64,000 nt of DNA from Agromyces mariniharenae (GTDB lineage: Bacteria > Actinomycetota > Actinomycetes > Actinomycetales > Microbacteriaceae). The notes beneath the pieces are model-generated. The model did no database searches. It was not told where the DNA came from and worked only from the letters and a program-made list of their open reading frames with translations. Positions 1 to 8,357 of the stretch are shown here, piece after piece. The stretch's first letter is position 1. Each line of letters starts with the position of its first letter. Made by a program: the position numbers and the translations under genes. Location of the stretch: NCBI RefSeq assembly GCF_008122505.1, contig NZ_VSSB01000001.1, positions 914,891 to 978,890 of the forward strand, read 5' to 3'.

Positions 1-62
1 AAGGCATCTGCTGCGTACTCCGTTGTCGGCGAGCCGGGTGACCCTGGGTCTGCGAAGTCAGG

Positions 63-109
63 ATGTTTTCGACAACATCTGACGGAATCCAGAATGTTGC
101 CGATAACAT
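63..109. promoter_or_regulatory. Two tandem LacI-type operator-like sites
   Basis: Two imperfect palindromes of the form ATGTT-N2-CGA-N-AACAT lie at 63-78 (ATGTTTTCGACAACAT) and 94-109 (ATGTTGCCGATAACAT). Their starts are 31 bp apart, about three helical turns, which would place them on one DNA face. A central CG flanked by mirrored arms is typical of LacI-family operators. They lie about 90 bp upstream of the LacI gene that starts at 201, so autoregulation is likely; a divergent sugar operon beyond the left edge could also be served. That the neighbouring LacI protein binds here is inference. Confidence 0.6.
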
Positions 110-200
110 CGTCTTGTCAAGCAACATTTCGGCATCGTGACGAATGGCCCTCGTTCCGGGTGTCGTGATGCCGCACGTGATTCGGGGAGGATCGGGGGAT

Positions 201-1244
201 ATGAGCGAGAGCACGGCCTCGGCGGAGCGGACGCCGGGCGCACCGCCCCACAAGCCCGCGACGATCTACGACGTCGCGCAGGCCGCCGGCGTCTCGCACC
301 AGACGGTCAGCCGCTTCCTCAAGGGCTTCGAGGGCATCCGCCCCGCGACCAGGGAACGCGTCGAGCGCGCGCTCGGCGAACTCGACTACCGCCCCAACCT
401 GACGGCACGCAGTCTCAAGTCGGGTCGCTCCCACCGCATCGGCGCGCTCACCCACGACCTCTCCCAGGTGGGACCGAGCCGCGTCGCCGAGGGTGCGAGC
501 GCGGCCGCGCGCGAGGCCGGCTACGTGCTCGACCTCATCTCGCTCGACGCGCGCAATCCGCGGGCGATCGAGGAGTCGCTGGACCTGCTCACCCAGCACG
601 ACCTCGCGGGCGTGCTGGCGCTCTCGAACACCGACGAGATGACGCGGGCGTTCGAGACGAGCGAGTTCCGCGTTCCCGCGTACGTCCACACCGAGGCCGA
701 CGACGCCGTCACGGGGCATCCGTCGGACCTCACCGGGGTCGGCATCCCGGCGCTCATCGACCACCTCGCGGACCTGGGCCACCGCAGGCTGCTCCACATC
801 GCGGGCCCGGGCAACTGGTCGGCGAGTCGCAACCGGATTCTCGCCTTCGAGGCGGGCGTGGAACGCGCCGGTCTCGCGTCGGCGGGCATCCTCGCCGGCG
901 ACTGGTCGGCGAGGTCGGGCTACGAGGCCGTCCGGTCGCTCCCCGAGGTCCCCGCCACGGCGATCCTCGCGGCCAACGACCAGACGGCGCTCGGGGCGAT
1001 GCTCGCCCTGAAGGAGCGCGGGCTCCGCGTTCCCGAGGACGTGAGCGTCGTCGGGATCGACGACATCCCCGAGGCCGCGTACTACGACCCGCCGCTCACC
1101 ACCGTGCGCATCGACTTCGAGAGCCGGGGGCGCCAGACCCTGCTCACGCTGCTCGCGCGGATCGAGCGCACCGAGGTCCGCGCGATCGACGTGCCCCCGC
1201 CCGAGCTCGTCGTGCGGCGATCGTCGGGGCCGGCATCCGCCTGA
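201..1244 (+). CDS. LacI-family transcriptional regulator
   Basis: A 347-residue sugar-responsive DNA-binding repressor of the LacI/GalR family. The helix-turn-helix is at residues 21-42 ([12 protein letters not shown] at its end), followed by a periplasmic-binding-protein-like ligand domain that closes with the family block [17 protein letters not shown] chose the ATG at 201 because GGGGAGG lies 10 bases upstream; an in-frame ATG at 144 would add 19 unrelated residues. The two operator-like palindromes at 63-109 suggest autoregulation. The recognition helix (HQTVSR) is the same as in the two LacI genes of the arabinose region at 46.4 and 55.3 kb. The effector is unknown; its target operon may lie left of the window. 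Confidence 0.9.
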   Translation: MSESTASAERTPGAPPHKPATIYDVAQAAGVSHQTVSRFLKGFEGIRPATRERVERALGELDYRPNLTARSLKSGRSHRIGALTHDLSQVGPSRVAEGASAAAREAGYVLDLISLDARNPRAIEESLDLLTQHDLAGVLALSNTDEMTRAFETSEFRVPAYVHTEADDAVTGHPSDLTGVGIPALIDHLADLGHRRLLHIAGPGNWSASRNRILAFEAGVERAGLASAGILAGDWSARSGYEAVRSLPEVPATAILAANDQTALGAMLALKERGLRVPEDVSVVGIDDIPEAAYYDPPLTTVRIDFESRGRQTLLTLLARIERTEVRAIDVPPPELVVRRSSGPASA

Positions 1245-1369
1245 GGAGGCGTCAGTCGCAGGTGCGACTCGCTCCGGCCGAGCCTTCGGCGGGGCGGGTC
1301 GACTTCGGTGGCGGCATCCGCCACAGTGGACCCCGGGACGGCTCCCCTACGACCGAATCGAGGCATCCG

Positions 1370-1771
1370 ATGACGAGTGCGACCTATTCCACCGAGCTCA
1401 CCATGGCCCCCACGATGACACCCCCGACCGAACCCGTGATCGTGTCCGGCGACTCCCTGCGCCTCGGCTCCGGGCGCACGCGCCGGTTCGTGGGTCGCGA
1501 CCACGGCGCGGGGATCTCGTACTTCTACGTCGACAACGACCCCGGCGAGGGACCCGGCCTGCACTGGCACCCCTACGCCGAGACCTGGGTCGTCATCGAG
1601 GGCACCGCGCGCATCACCATCGGCGACCACGAGCTCATCGCGAACGCGGGCGACACCTCGACGGTGCCCGCTGGCGTGTGGCACGGGTTCAAGAACGCCG
1701 GCACCGGGCCGCTCCGGGTGCTCTGCATCCACGCGTCCGATGTCATCGTCCAGACCTGGGCCGAGGAGTAG
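1370..1771 (+). CDS. Cupin-domain protein
   Basis: A 133-residue single-domain cupin. Both cupin motifs are visible: motif 1 with HWH and a downstream Glu (GLHWHPYAETW, metal-binding His/His/Glu) and motif 2 with GDTSTVPAGVWHGFKN (fourth His). This predicts a small beta-barrel metal-binding protein. The substrate cannot be told; small cupins include isomerases, dioxygenases and sensors. The ATG at 1370 follows a 125-bp gap after the LacI gene, with no strong Shine-Dalgarno sequence; ATGs at 1403 and 1415 would only trim a disordered N-terminus. It appears to be a single-gene unit. Confidence 0.8.
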   Translation: MTSATYSTELTMAPTMTPPTEPVIVSGDSLRLGSGRTRRFVGRDHGAGISYFYVDNDPGEGPGLHWHPYAETWVVIEGTARITIGDHELIANAGDTSTVPAGVWHGFKNAGTGPLRVLCIHASDVIVQTWAEE

Positions 1772-1826
1772 GGCGGCGGTCGTCCACCCCGTTGCCGGTG
1801 TCGGCGGCCGCTGGCAGGGTGGCGGT

Positions 1827-2402
1827 ATGGGGATCCAGGTGCGGCCGGCGACGAGGTTCGTCGACGTGCGTGCGGTGGTCGGGCCCAAGCGGCCCGACGC
1901 CAACGTGTGCTGGTGCCTGAGCTATCGACTCACGTCGTCGAAGGAGAACCTGTCGCTGAAGGGTCCTGATCGCGGCGAGCGCGTGAAGCAGCTGGTGCGA
2001 CAGGATCCGCCGCCGGGCGTGCTCGCGTACGACGGCGACGAGGTCGTCGGCTGGGCGGGCGTGCATCCGCGCGCCGACACGAGCTTCGCCACGAACCGCA
2101 AGATCCCGCACATCGACGGCCTCGACGTCTGGTCGGTGTGGTGCATCCGCGTGCGCCCCGGACACCGCGGCGAGGGCATCTCCCACCAGCTGCTCGAGGG
2201 CGCGGTGCGGTTCGCGCGCGAGCACGGCGCCCCGGCGGTCGAGGGCTACCCCGTCGACAACCACGGCGAGAAGGTCGACCTCACCATGGCCTACGTGGGC
2301 ACGCGCCGACTGTTCGAGGCCGCCGGATTCACGAAGGCGGCCGACACCGACTCGGTGCTCAACGGCTTCCCCCGGGTGCTCATGCGACTCGACCTGGGCT
2401 GA
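1827..2402 (+). CDS. GNAT-family N-acetyltransferase
   Basis: A 191-residue acetyltransferase. The acetyl-CoA-binding strand and loop are seen in the segment IRVRPGHRGEGISHQLLEGA, and the C-terminal LFEAAGF motif is typical of GNAT enzymes. The middle carries a Trp/Cys-rich segment (CWCLSYR) near the N-terminus, common in actinobacterial GNATs of unknown substrate. The start at 1827 is preceded by CAGGGT (1815-1820) with six bases between, which fits leaderless transcription and not a ribosome-binding site. The next gene starts six bases after its stop, so the two are probably co-transcribed. Confidence 0.85.
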   Translation: MGIQVRPATRFVDVRAVVGPKRPDANVCWCLSYRLTSSKENLSLKGPDRGERVKQLVRQDPPPGVLAYDGDEVVGWAGVHPRADTSFATNRKIPHIDGLDVWSVWCIRVRPGHRGEGISHQLLEGAVRFAREHGAPAVEGYPVDNHGEKVDLTMAYVGTRRLFEAAGFTKAADTDSVLNGFPRVLMRLDLG

Positions 2403-2407
2403 CGCGC

Positions 2408-2806
2408 ATGGCCGATCGATTCCGCACCGTCGAGGAGTTCCTCGCCGCCCAGGATCCAGCACGGCGGGCCGAGGTCGACGTGCTGCGATCGATCGTGCGC
2501 GAGGCCGACCCGCAGCTCGTCGAGACGGTGAAGTGGAACTCGCCGAACTACGTGCTCGACGGCGTCGACCGGCTCACCGTGAACGCGGCCGGGCGCGGTC
2601 CGGTGCGCCTCATCCTGCACTTCGGCACGGCGCGCGCAGAGCAGGCCGGCGGCGGCTCCGCGTTCGACGGCGATCCCGACGGGCTGCTCACGTGGCACTC
2701 CGACATCCGGGCGAGCCTCACGGCGCCGGCCGCCGACGACACCGCGGCCCGCGCGGCGACCGTCGAGGTCATCCGCGCGTGGCTCGCCTTCGAGCCCGGC
2801 GCCTGA
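2408..2806 (+). CDS. DUF1801 (YdhG-like) protein
   Basis: A 132-residue protein of the DUF1801/YdhG type, small cytoplasmic proteins of unknown function. Visible family features are the N-terminal helix with a PARRAEVDVLRSIV-like segment, the ETVKWNSPNY motif, and a C-terminal helix ending VIRAWLAFEPGA. It begins six bases after the GNAT stop codon. No catalytic residues can be assigned. Confidence 0.8.
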   Translation: MADRFRTVEEFLAAQDPARRAEVDVLRSIVREADPQLVETVKWNSPNYVLDGVDRLTVNAAGRGPVRLILHFGTARAEQAGGGSAFDGDPDGLLTWHSDIRASLTAPAADDTAARAATVEVIRAWLAFEPGA

Positions 2807-2855
2807 CGTCGCTGCACCGACCCGACGCCCCTGAAGCGCCGCCGCGATGCACACC

Positions 2856-2887
2856 CCTGAGGCGCCGCTCGAGGCGCCGCCCTCAGG
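2856..2887. terminator. Bidirectional hairpin between convergent genes
   Basis: CCTGAGG at 2856-2862 pairs with CCTCAGG at 2881-2887, with GGCGCC palindromes inside. It lies between the convergent DUF1801 and Nudix genes and overlaps the Nudix stop codon. There is no T-tract, so its role as a terminator is inferred from position and stem strength. Confidence 0.45.
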
Positions 2888-3356
2888 CGCCGCCCTCGAA
2901 GCTCGCGGCGCCCTGCCCGTCGACCGCCGCCGCGATGCGCCGCCGCTGCTCGTCGCTCATCGCGGGCAGGTCGCCGAGGGGGTGCCAGCCCACCTCGGTC
3001 ATCTCGCCGTCGGCGGGGAACGGCTCGCCCTCGAGCCACATGCACCGGAAGGTCAGGTCGAGGTAGTCGGCCTGGTCGCCGTTCTCGTAGGTGATCCGCG
3101 GGATCTGGTGCACCCACGCGAGGTGGTCGACGCGGATGCGCACGCCCGCCTCCTCGAACGCCTCGCGCCGCGCGGCATCCGCCGGCTCCTCGCCGGGATC
3201 GACGATGCCGGTGACGGGCGTCACGGCGCCGTTGTCGGAGCGCCGCCCGAGCAGCACCTCGTCGCCGCGCAGGATGACCGCGGTCACGCCCACGAGCGAG
3301 AGCGGGAGGGTGCCGACGTGGCGGCGGAGTTCGAGCACGAAATCGGGCGTGGGCAT
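2883..3356 (-). CDS. Nudix hydrolase
   Basis: A 157-residue Nudix-superfamily pyrophosphohydrolase. The Nudix box G-x5-E-x7-REUxEExGU is intact: GIVDPGEEP then AARREAFEEAGV, supplying the Mg2+-binding glutamates. The segment EVLLGRRSDNGAVTPVTG upstream of the box is typical of ADP-sugar, NADH or (d)NTP-type hydrolases; the substrate cannot be chosen from sequence alone. It is convergent with the DUF1801 gene. Confidence 0.9.
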   Translation of the reverse strand: MPTPDFVLELRRHVGTLPLSLVGVTAVILRGDEVLLGRRSDNGAVTPVTGIVDPGEEPADAARREAFEEAGVRIRVDHLAWVHQIPRITYENGDQADYLDLTFRCMWLEGEPFPADGEMTEVGWHPLGDLPAMSDEQRRRIAAAVDGQGAASFEGGA

Positions 3357-3379
3357 GCCTCGACCCTAGGCGACGGCGA

Positions 3380-3401
3380 GCGGATGCCACGGGGCATCCG
3401 C
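3380..3401. repeat. GGATGCC palindrome hairpin
   Basis: GCGGATGCC (3380-3388) and GGCATCCGC (3393-3401) form a perfect 9-bp stem with a 4-base loop. It is one of several GGATGCC palindromes in this window. It sits between the Nudix start and a decayed GNAT fragment. Confidence 0.7.
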
Positions 3402-3420
3402 GGCTCGCGACCGACGCCCA

Positions 3421-3600
3421 GAGGAACAGCTCGAACCCCACGTGCGACGGCTCGAAGCCGAGGCGCTCGGAGAAGCGGCGGGCGTCGGTGCGCCGCGCGT
3501 CGGACGTGAGCTGCACGAGCGCGGCGCCGCGCGCCCTGGCGTCGTCGATCGCCCGCCGCATGGCACGGGCGTCCTGTGCGGCGACACGATCGATCCGTCG
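3421..3600 (-). pseudogene. Decayed GNAT acetyltransferase fragment
   Basis: The minus strand encodes about 60 residues matching the C-terminal third of a GNAT acetyltransferase: ARARGAALVQLTSDARRTDA followed by RRFSERLGFEPSHVGFEL. The N-terminal part, including the RGxGxG acetyl-CoA loop, is missing, there is no credible start, and no stop follows the domain, so the frame runs on over the Nudix gene. This is a remnant and not a working gene. The GGATGCC palindrome at 3380-3401 lies directly at its ragged 3' side. Confidence 0.65.
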
Positions 3601-3737
3601 AAGATGCGCAGTTCCAGCGATCGGGACCTGCAGCTGCGCCGGTTCGACGTCGCCGCAGCATCCGGATGCCTCGACCGTTCACCGCACGGACGCGGCCGTT
3701 CGTCGCGCCGCACTTCCGGAATGCGTCATCCATGCGC

Positions 3738-3771
3738 TATGGTCGAACACCTGACCGAACGATCGGTCAGG
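3738..3771 (+). promoter_or_regulatory. Promoter with TetR-type palindromic operator for the MFS gene
   Basis: CCTGACCGA (3750-3758) and TCGGTCAGG (3763-3771) form a perfect 9-bp inverted repeat around ACGA, the usual layout of TetR-family operators. TATGGT at 3738-3743 is a fair -10 hexamer, which would put the operator over the transcription start. The MFS start codon lies 64 bp downstream. No tetR gene is adjacent, so the regulator must act from elsewhere. Confidence 0.6.
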
Positions 3772-3834
3772 AATTGCGGCGCACCACCCCAGTGCCGGTC
3801 CCCTACCCGCAAGCATCAGAACAACGGAGTTCGC

Positions 3835-5154
3835 ATGTCGACATCTGTCCAGGAACAGGAACGCACCGGGAGCGTCACCCGCGAGGAACGCAAGGTCCTC
3901 GCCGGCACGCTCGTGGGCACGTCCATCGAGTGGTACGACTTCTTCATCTACGCGCAGGCCGCCGGCCTCGTGCTCGCCCCGCTCTTCCTCGCCCCGGTCG
4001 CCGAGTCCAACCCCGGGCTCGCGCAGGTGCTGTCGTTCGCCACGATCGGCATCTCGTTCCTCTTCCGCCCGCTCGGCGCCGTGGTCGCCGGCTACCTCGG
4101 CGACAAGCTCGGCCGCAAGAAGATGCTGGTCTTCACGCTCATCATGATGGGCATCTCGACCGCACTCATCGGCTTCCTGCCGACGTATGCCGCGATCGGC
4201 ATCGCCGCTCCGATCCTGCTGATCCTGCTCCGCATCCTGCAGGGGTTCTCGGCGGGCGGCGAGTGGGGTGGTGCGGCGCTCATGGCCGTCGAGCACGCCC
4301 CCGACCGGAAGCGCGGCTTCTTCGGCGCGTTCCCGCAGATCGGCGTGCCGGTCGGCATGATCCTCGCGACCTCGACGCTGTTCATCCTCACCTCGTCCAT
4401 GTCGCCCGAGGCGTTCATGGAGTGGGGCTGGCGCATCCCGTTCCTGCTGTCGATCGTGCTGATCGTCGTCGGCTACGTGATCCGCCGCGCGGTCGAGGAG
4501 AGCCCGATCTTCGAGGACCTCCTGCGTCGCCGCAAGGAGTCGTCGGCTCCGCTCGGCCAGCTCTTCCGCCACAACACCAAGAACGTCGTCCTCACGGCCA
4601 TCATCTTCATCGGCAACAACGCGGCGGGCTACCTGCTGATCGCGTTCTTCGCGACCTACGCGGTCTCGGTGCTCGAGATGGACCGGCCCACGGTGCTCCT
4701 CGCGACGGCCCTCGCGTCGTTCGGCTGGCTCATCTTCACCCTGTGGGGCGGCGCGATCTCCGACCGCCTCGGCCGGGTGCGCACGTTCCAGATCGGCTAC
4801 GGGTTCCTGGCGCTGTGGGCCGTGCCGATGTGGTTCCTCATCGACACCGGGAACATCGTCTGGTACTTCGTCGCGCTGTTCGTGATGACGTTCGGCCTCG
4901 GCCTCTCGTACGGCCCGCAGGCATCGCTCTACGCCGAGATGTTCCCGGCGAACGTGCGCTACTCGGGCGTCTCGATCGGCTACGCGCTCGGCGCGATCCT
5001 CGGCGGCGCGTTCGCGCCGATGATCGCCGAGGCCCTCATGGGCGCGACCGGGCAGTCCTGGACGATCGGCGTCTACATCGCGATCGCCGCGGTCGTCTCG
5101 CTCATCGGCGTCTCGCTGGTGAAGGAGCCGAAGGGCGTCGACCTGCACGCGTAG
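3835..5154 (+). CDS. MFS transporter, metabolite:H+ symporter (MHS) family
   Basis: A 439-residue, 12-helix inner-membrane transporter of the MHS branch (ProP/ShiA/KgtP-like), which imports organic acids, osmolytes or aromatic acids with protons. The family start GTLVGTSIEWYDFFIYAQAAG is followed by the loop 2-3 signature GYLGDKLGRKKML, the ILQGFSAGGEWGGA segment, and a second GGAISDRLGR-type loop in the C-half. The ATG at 3835 has GGAG about six bases upstream; longer in-frame extensions upstream lack transporter character. A TetR-type palindrome overlaps its promoter. The substrate is not predictable. Confidence 0.88.
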   Translation: MSTSVQEQERTGSVTREERKVLAGTLVGTSIEWYDFFIYAQAAGLVLAPLFLAPVAESNPGLAQVLSFATIGISFLFRPLGAVVAGYLGDKLGRKKMLVFTLIMMGISTALIGFLPTYAAIGIAAPILLILLRILQGFSAGGEWGGAALMAVEHAPDRKRGFFGAFPQIGVPVGMILATSTLFILTSSMSPEAFMEWGWRIPFLLSIVLIVVGYVIRRAVEESPIFEDLLRRRKESSAPLGQLFRHNTKNVVLTAIIFIGNNAAGYLLIAFFATYAVSVLEMDRPTVLLATALASFGWLIFTLWGGAISDRLGRVRTFQIGYGFLALWAVPMWFLIDTGNIVWYFVALFVMTFGLGLSYGPQASLYAEMFPANVRYSGVSIGYALGAILGGAFAPMIAEALMGATGQSWTIGVYIAIAAVVSLIGVSLVKEPKGVDLHA

Positions 5155-5159
5155 GTCGC

Positions 5160-5217
5160 CGACACACGGCCGACGAGCGGATGCCTCCCCTGCGGGGCAT
5201 CCGCTCGTCGCGTGTCG
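5160..5217. terminator. Strong bidirectional hairpin terminator
   Basis: CGACGAGCGGATGCC (5171-5185) pairs perfectly over 15 bp with 5196-5210; the outer arms CGACAC (5160-5165) and GTGTCG (5212-5217) extend it. It lies between the convergent MFS and YrdC-like genes, only five bases after the MFS stop. The GGATGCC motif forms the inner part of the stem. Confidence 0.75.
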
Positions 5218-5229
5218 GGCCTGGCGGTG

Positions 5230-6042
5230 TCAGGCCGAGCGGTACAGCGGGTACAGCAGCCGCAGCAGCTCGGCCGTCGCGTGGGCAGGGTCGAGCCCGT
5301 CGAGGAGTGCGGGCGGCACCGCCATGGGCGGGAAGTGCGCCGGGATCGCCTGCGACGCGTCGATCGACTCCCCGATCGCGCGTTCGAGGTCGGCGTGCGC
5401 GATGATGCCCTGCCGGTCGAGCCGCAGCCCCGCGGGGTCGAGCTGGAGGATCGGCAGCGAACCGGATGCCTCGTGCATGGCCGCGGGCTGGAACAGCAGC
5501 GCCAGCCCGTGGCGCTCGGCGAAGTCGACGGCGTCCTCGAGGTCGACGATCTCGGGCTGGCCGCTCTCGTTCATCGACGTCCCGGCGACCCAGTCGACGC
5601 CGGCGTCCCACATCGCCGAGATGAGGTCGGATGCCCCGGGCATCCGCAGCGGGTCGAACACCTGTACCCAGCGGCGCCCGTCCACCTCCGAGACGAGGTG
5701 CTCGGGGATGGCCATCGCCGGTGCCGCGGGGGCTCGCACGGCCACCATGCCGGCCAGCCGGTCGACGAACCACGACTCCTCGGTGAGGCGACGAACGTCG
5801 TGCGGCAGCGACGCGACGTCGATGAGCTCGACGAACCGCCCCGGCCGAGTGGCGACGGCGAGCGGCTTGTGCCCCCGCGCCGCGCCCTTGATCGCCATGA
5901 TCTCGTCGGCCACGCCCGCGTGGCTCCCATCGACCAGGAGCCCGAACACCGTGCCGAAATGCGTGCCGACCACCCCGCCGGCGCGGATCACGCCGACGGC
6001 TTCTGCGATCGCCTCGGTGTCGTCGTACGAGCAGATCTCCAT
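5230..6042 (-). CDS. YrdC/Sua5-like domain protein
   Basis: A 270-residue protein with a divergent YrdC/Sua5-type fold, the family of L-threonylcarbamoyl-AMP synthases used in tRNA t6A formation and related carbamoyl-transfer enzymes. Recognisable parts are GVVGTHFGTVFGLLVDGS, the KGAARGHKPLAV block (the usual K-R-P-x-KPL is changed) and VAVRAPAAPAMAIP. The changed residues make a housekeeping TsaC role unlikely. I prefer the ATG at 6042, which follows a GGGGGTGGGA tract, over the one at 6066. It is convergent with the MFS gene. Confidence 0.65.
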   Translation of the reverse strand: MEICSYDDTEAIAEAVGVIRAGGVVGTHFGTVFGLLVDGSHAGVADEIMAIKGAARGHKPLAVATRPGRFVELIDVASLPHDVRRLTEESWFVDRLAGMVAVRAPAAPAMAIPEHLVSEVDGRRWVQVFDPLRMPGASDLISAMWDAGVDWVAGTSMNESGQPEIVDLEDAVDFAERHGLALLFQPAAMHEASGSLPILQLDPAGLRLDRQGIIAHADLERAIGESIDASQAIPAHFPPMAVPPALLDGLDPAHATAELLRLLYPLYRSA

Positions 6043-6128
6043 GCGTCCCACCCCCACGACGATCATGGCCGAGGCGACCCGAGCGCGGAAGACACGGAAG
6101 ACGCGGAAGACACGAAGACGCGGAAGAA

Positions 6129-6152
6129 CGGATGCCCCGTGCGAAGCATCCG
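6129..6152 (-). terminator. GGATGC hairpin downstream of the ABC transporter operon
   Basis: CGGATGC (6129-6135) pairs with GCATCCG (6146-6152) around a 10-base loop, about 50 bp past the stop of the binding-protein gene. It is a weak 7-bp stem without a T-tract, called because the GGATGC motif recurs at operon ends in this window. Confidence 0.4.
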
Positions 6153-6199
6153 CTCTCCCTGGTCGGCCGGGCGAAGCACCCGGCCGTGACGACGTCGGC

Positions 6200-7237
6200 C
6201 TAGAAGTCGAAGTCGCCGATGTTGTCGGCGTCGAAGACGAACGGGTCGCCGAGCAGGACGGTGCCGTCAGCGCCGACCTCGTAGTCGCCGAGCTTGCCGG
6301 CCTCGAACGTGTCGCCCTCTTCGCCGGTGATCTCGCCCTCGATCAGCGCCTTCGCCGCGTACGCGGTCAGGTAGCCCAGGTCGGCCGGGTTCCACAGCGC
6401 GAACGCGGTGACCGTGCCGTCCTCGACGTACTCGCGCATCTGGTTCGGGGTGCCCAGCCCGGTCAGCGCGACCGTGCCCTTGTACTCCGAGGTCGACAGG
6501 TACCGGGCCGCGGCCGCGATCCCGACCGTGGTGGGCGAGATGATGCCCTTCAGGTTCGGGTGGGTCTGCAGCAGCGCCGCGGTCTTGTCGAACGAGGTCT
6601 GGTCGTCGTCGTCGCCGTACACGGTGTCGACCAGGGTGATGTTCGGGTGGTTCGCGAGCTCCTCCTTCATCAGCTCGATCCACGCGTTCTGGTTCGTCGC
6701 GTTCGCCGACGCCGAGAGGATCGCGATCTCGCCCGCGTCGCCGATCTGCTCGGCGATCAGGTCGATCTGCACCTTCGCGATGCCCTCCGCGGTGGCCTGG
6801 TTGATGAACAGGTCACGGCACTCGGGGTTCGTGTCGGAGTCGAACGTGACCACCTTCACGCCCGCGTCGCGGGCCTCGTTCAGCGCGTCGCAGATCGCCT
6901 CGGGGTCGTTCGCGGACACCGCGATCGCGCCCACGCCCTGCTGGGTCAGCGTGTTGATGTACGACACCTGCGAATCCGGGGTCGCCTCGGCCGGGCCGAC
7001 CTCCGCGAACGTGCCGCCGAACTCCTCGATGGCCTCCTCGGCACCCGCCGACGACGTGTCGAAGTACGGGTTGCCCAGGTTCTTCGGCAGGAACGTGATC
7101 GCCAGGTTGTCGCTGCCGCCCTCGCCGCCGCCCTCCGTGCCACCGGTGCCCGAATCCACCGCGCAGCCGGCCAGGACCAGCGCCGCGGCCGCGGCGAGCG
7201 CCGTCAGTGCGCCCGCACGCCGCTTGTTGTGAAACAT
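6200..7237 (-). CDS. Sugar ABC transporter substrate-binding lipoprotein (RhaS type)
   Basis: A 345-residue secreted, lipid-anchored binding protein of the rhamnose/autoinducer-2-type class. The signal peptide ends in the lipobox LVLAGC (Cys about residue 25), followed by a Gly/Ser/Glu linker. The mature part starts LAITFLPKNLGNPYFDTSSAG, the hallmark of RhaS-like proteins, and contains ISPTTVGIAAAARYL and LGTPNQMREYVEDGTV. The ATG at 7237 is chosen because AAGGGAAG precedes it; the ATG 18 bases upstream overlaps that site. It is the last gene of the four-gene transporter operon. No rhamnose catabolic genes are nearby, so rhamnose remains a guess. Confidence 0.88.
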   Translation of the reverse strand: MFHNKRRAGALTALAAAAALVLAGCAVDSGTGGTEGGGEGGSDNLAITFLPKNLGNPYFDTSSAGAEEAIEEFGGTFAEVGPAEATPDSQVSYINTLTQQGVGAIAVSANDPEAICDALNEARDAGVKVVTFDSDTNPECRDLFINQATAEGIAKVQIDLIAEQIGDAGEIAILSASANATNQNAWIELMKEELANHPNITLVDTVYGDDDDQTSFDKTAALLQTHPNLKGIISPTTVGIAAAARYLSTSEYKGTVALTGLGTPNQMREYVEDGTVTAFALWNPADLGYLTAYAAKALIEGEITGEEGDTFEAGKLGDYEVGADGTVLLGDPFVFDADNIGDFDF

Positions 7238-7301
7238 CGTTGTTCTTCCCTTCATCGGATGAGGGCGATGGGTGATCGCCTCGACGGTTCGCGCAGCCCG
7301 G

Positions 7302-8357
7302 TCACCCTGCTGTGGAGGCCTCGACGCGCGGTATCCCCCCTGGTGCTCGCCGCCGCTTTCGCAGCCAGGCCAGGAAGCTGGAGGTCACCACCGAGAGCAC
7401 GAGCAGCACGCCGGTGATGATGTTGATGACGTCGGAGGTGACGTTCGCGAGGCGCAGCGCGCTCGCGAGCACCCCGATCAGGAGCACGCCGGCGATCACG
7501 CCGTGGATCGCGCCACGGCCACCGAAGATCGACACGCCGCCGAGGAGCACCGCGGCGATGACCTGCAACTCGAGGCCCGTGGCGTTGTCGCCGCGCGCGC
7601 TGCCGTAGCGGAGCGTGTAGTAGATGCCGGCGAGCGCCGAGATGGCGCCCGAGAGCACGAACAGGATGAACTTCGTCCGCTCCACCCGCACGCCCGAGAA
7701 CCGCGCCGCCTCGCTCGAGAGGCCGATGGCGTAGATGCCTCGGCCGAACGGCGTGAAGTGCAGCAGCACCACGAACACCACGAGGAGCACGAGGAAGAGG
7801 AACAGCACGACCGGGATGTTGGAACCACCCACCCGCGCCTTGGCGAGATCGGTCCAGAAGTCGGGGAAGTCGGTGATCGCGGTGGTGCCGAGCAGTCCCA
7901 CCGCGAGGCCGCGGTAGAGCGCGAGGGTACCGATCGTCACCGCGAGCGACGGCAGGCCGACCACGGTGATGAGGAAGCCGTTGATCGCGCCGCCGATCGC
8001 GCCGGCGACGATCGCCAGCACGGCAGCGATCTCGAACGGCACGCCGGCCTGGGTCATCACGCCGGTGAGCACGCTGGCGAGGCCGGCGATGCTCGCGACC
8101 GACAGGTCGATCTCGCCCGTGATGATGATCAGGGTCATCGGCAGGGCGATGAGGAGGATCGGCATCACGTCGAGGAGCAGGAACGTGAGCGTGATCGGCT
8201 GGCTGAAGCCGCGCACGCTCAGCACGGCGACGACGGCGACGATCACGAGGAGCGCGATGATCGCCATCTCGCGGGTCAGCAGCACGCGCTGCCACAGGGG
8301 CCGGTCGTAGTCGCGGTAGGTGCGCACGGCCGCGTCGGTGGTGGTGGTCGCGGTCAT
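7302..8357 (-). CDS. Sugar ABC transporter permease (RhaQ/RbsC type)
   Basis: A 351-residue integral-membrane permease of the BPD_transp_2 family with about 8-10 hydrophobic segments. Typical motifs are ITGEIDLSVASIAGLASV near residue 80, the cytoplasmic loop FGRGIYAIGLSSEAARFSGV, and LLGGVSIFGGRGAIHG. It pairs with the permease encoded upstream to form the channel of the RhaS-type importer. Its ATG overlaps the upstream permease stop (ATGA, 8354-8357), so translation is coupled. The next gene, the binding protein, starts after a 64-bp spacer. Confidence 0.9.
   Translation of the reverse strand: MTATTTTDAAVRTYRDYDRPLWQRVLLTREMAIIALLVIVAVVAVLSVRGFSQPITLTFLLLDVMPILLIALPMTLIIITGEIDLSVASIAGLASVLTGVMTQAGVPFEIAAVLAIVAGAIGGAINGFLITVVGLPSLAVTIGTLALYRGLAVGLLGTTAITDFPDFWTDLAKARVGGSNIPVVLFLFLVLLVVFVVLLHFTPFGRGIYAIGLSSEAARFSGVRVERTKFILFVLSGAISALAGIYYTLRYGSARGDNATGLELQVIAAVLLGGVSIFGGRGAIHGVIAGVLLIGVLASALRLANVTSDVINIITGVLLVLSVVTSSFLAWLRKRRRAPGGIPRVEASTAG

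Noticed and set aside
137..1771. Fusion of a long N-terminal region to the cupin
   Set aside because: The N-terminal part is a frame shadow of the LacI gene; only the segment from 1370 has cupin character.
3442..3834. N-terminal extension of the MFS transporter
   Set aside because: It would translate through the GNAT remnant, promoter and operator; the ATG at 3835 has a ribosome-binding site and matches the family start.
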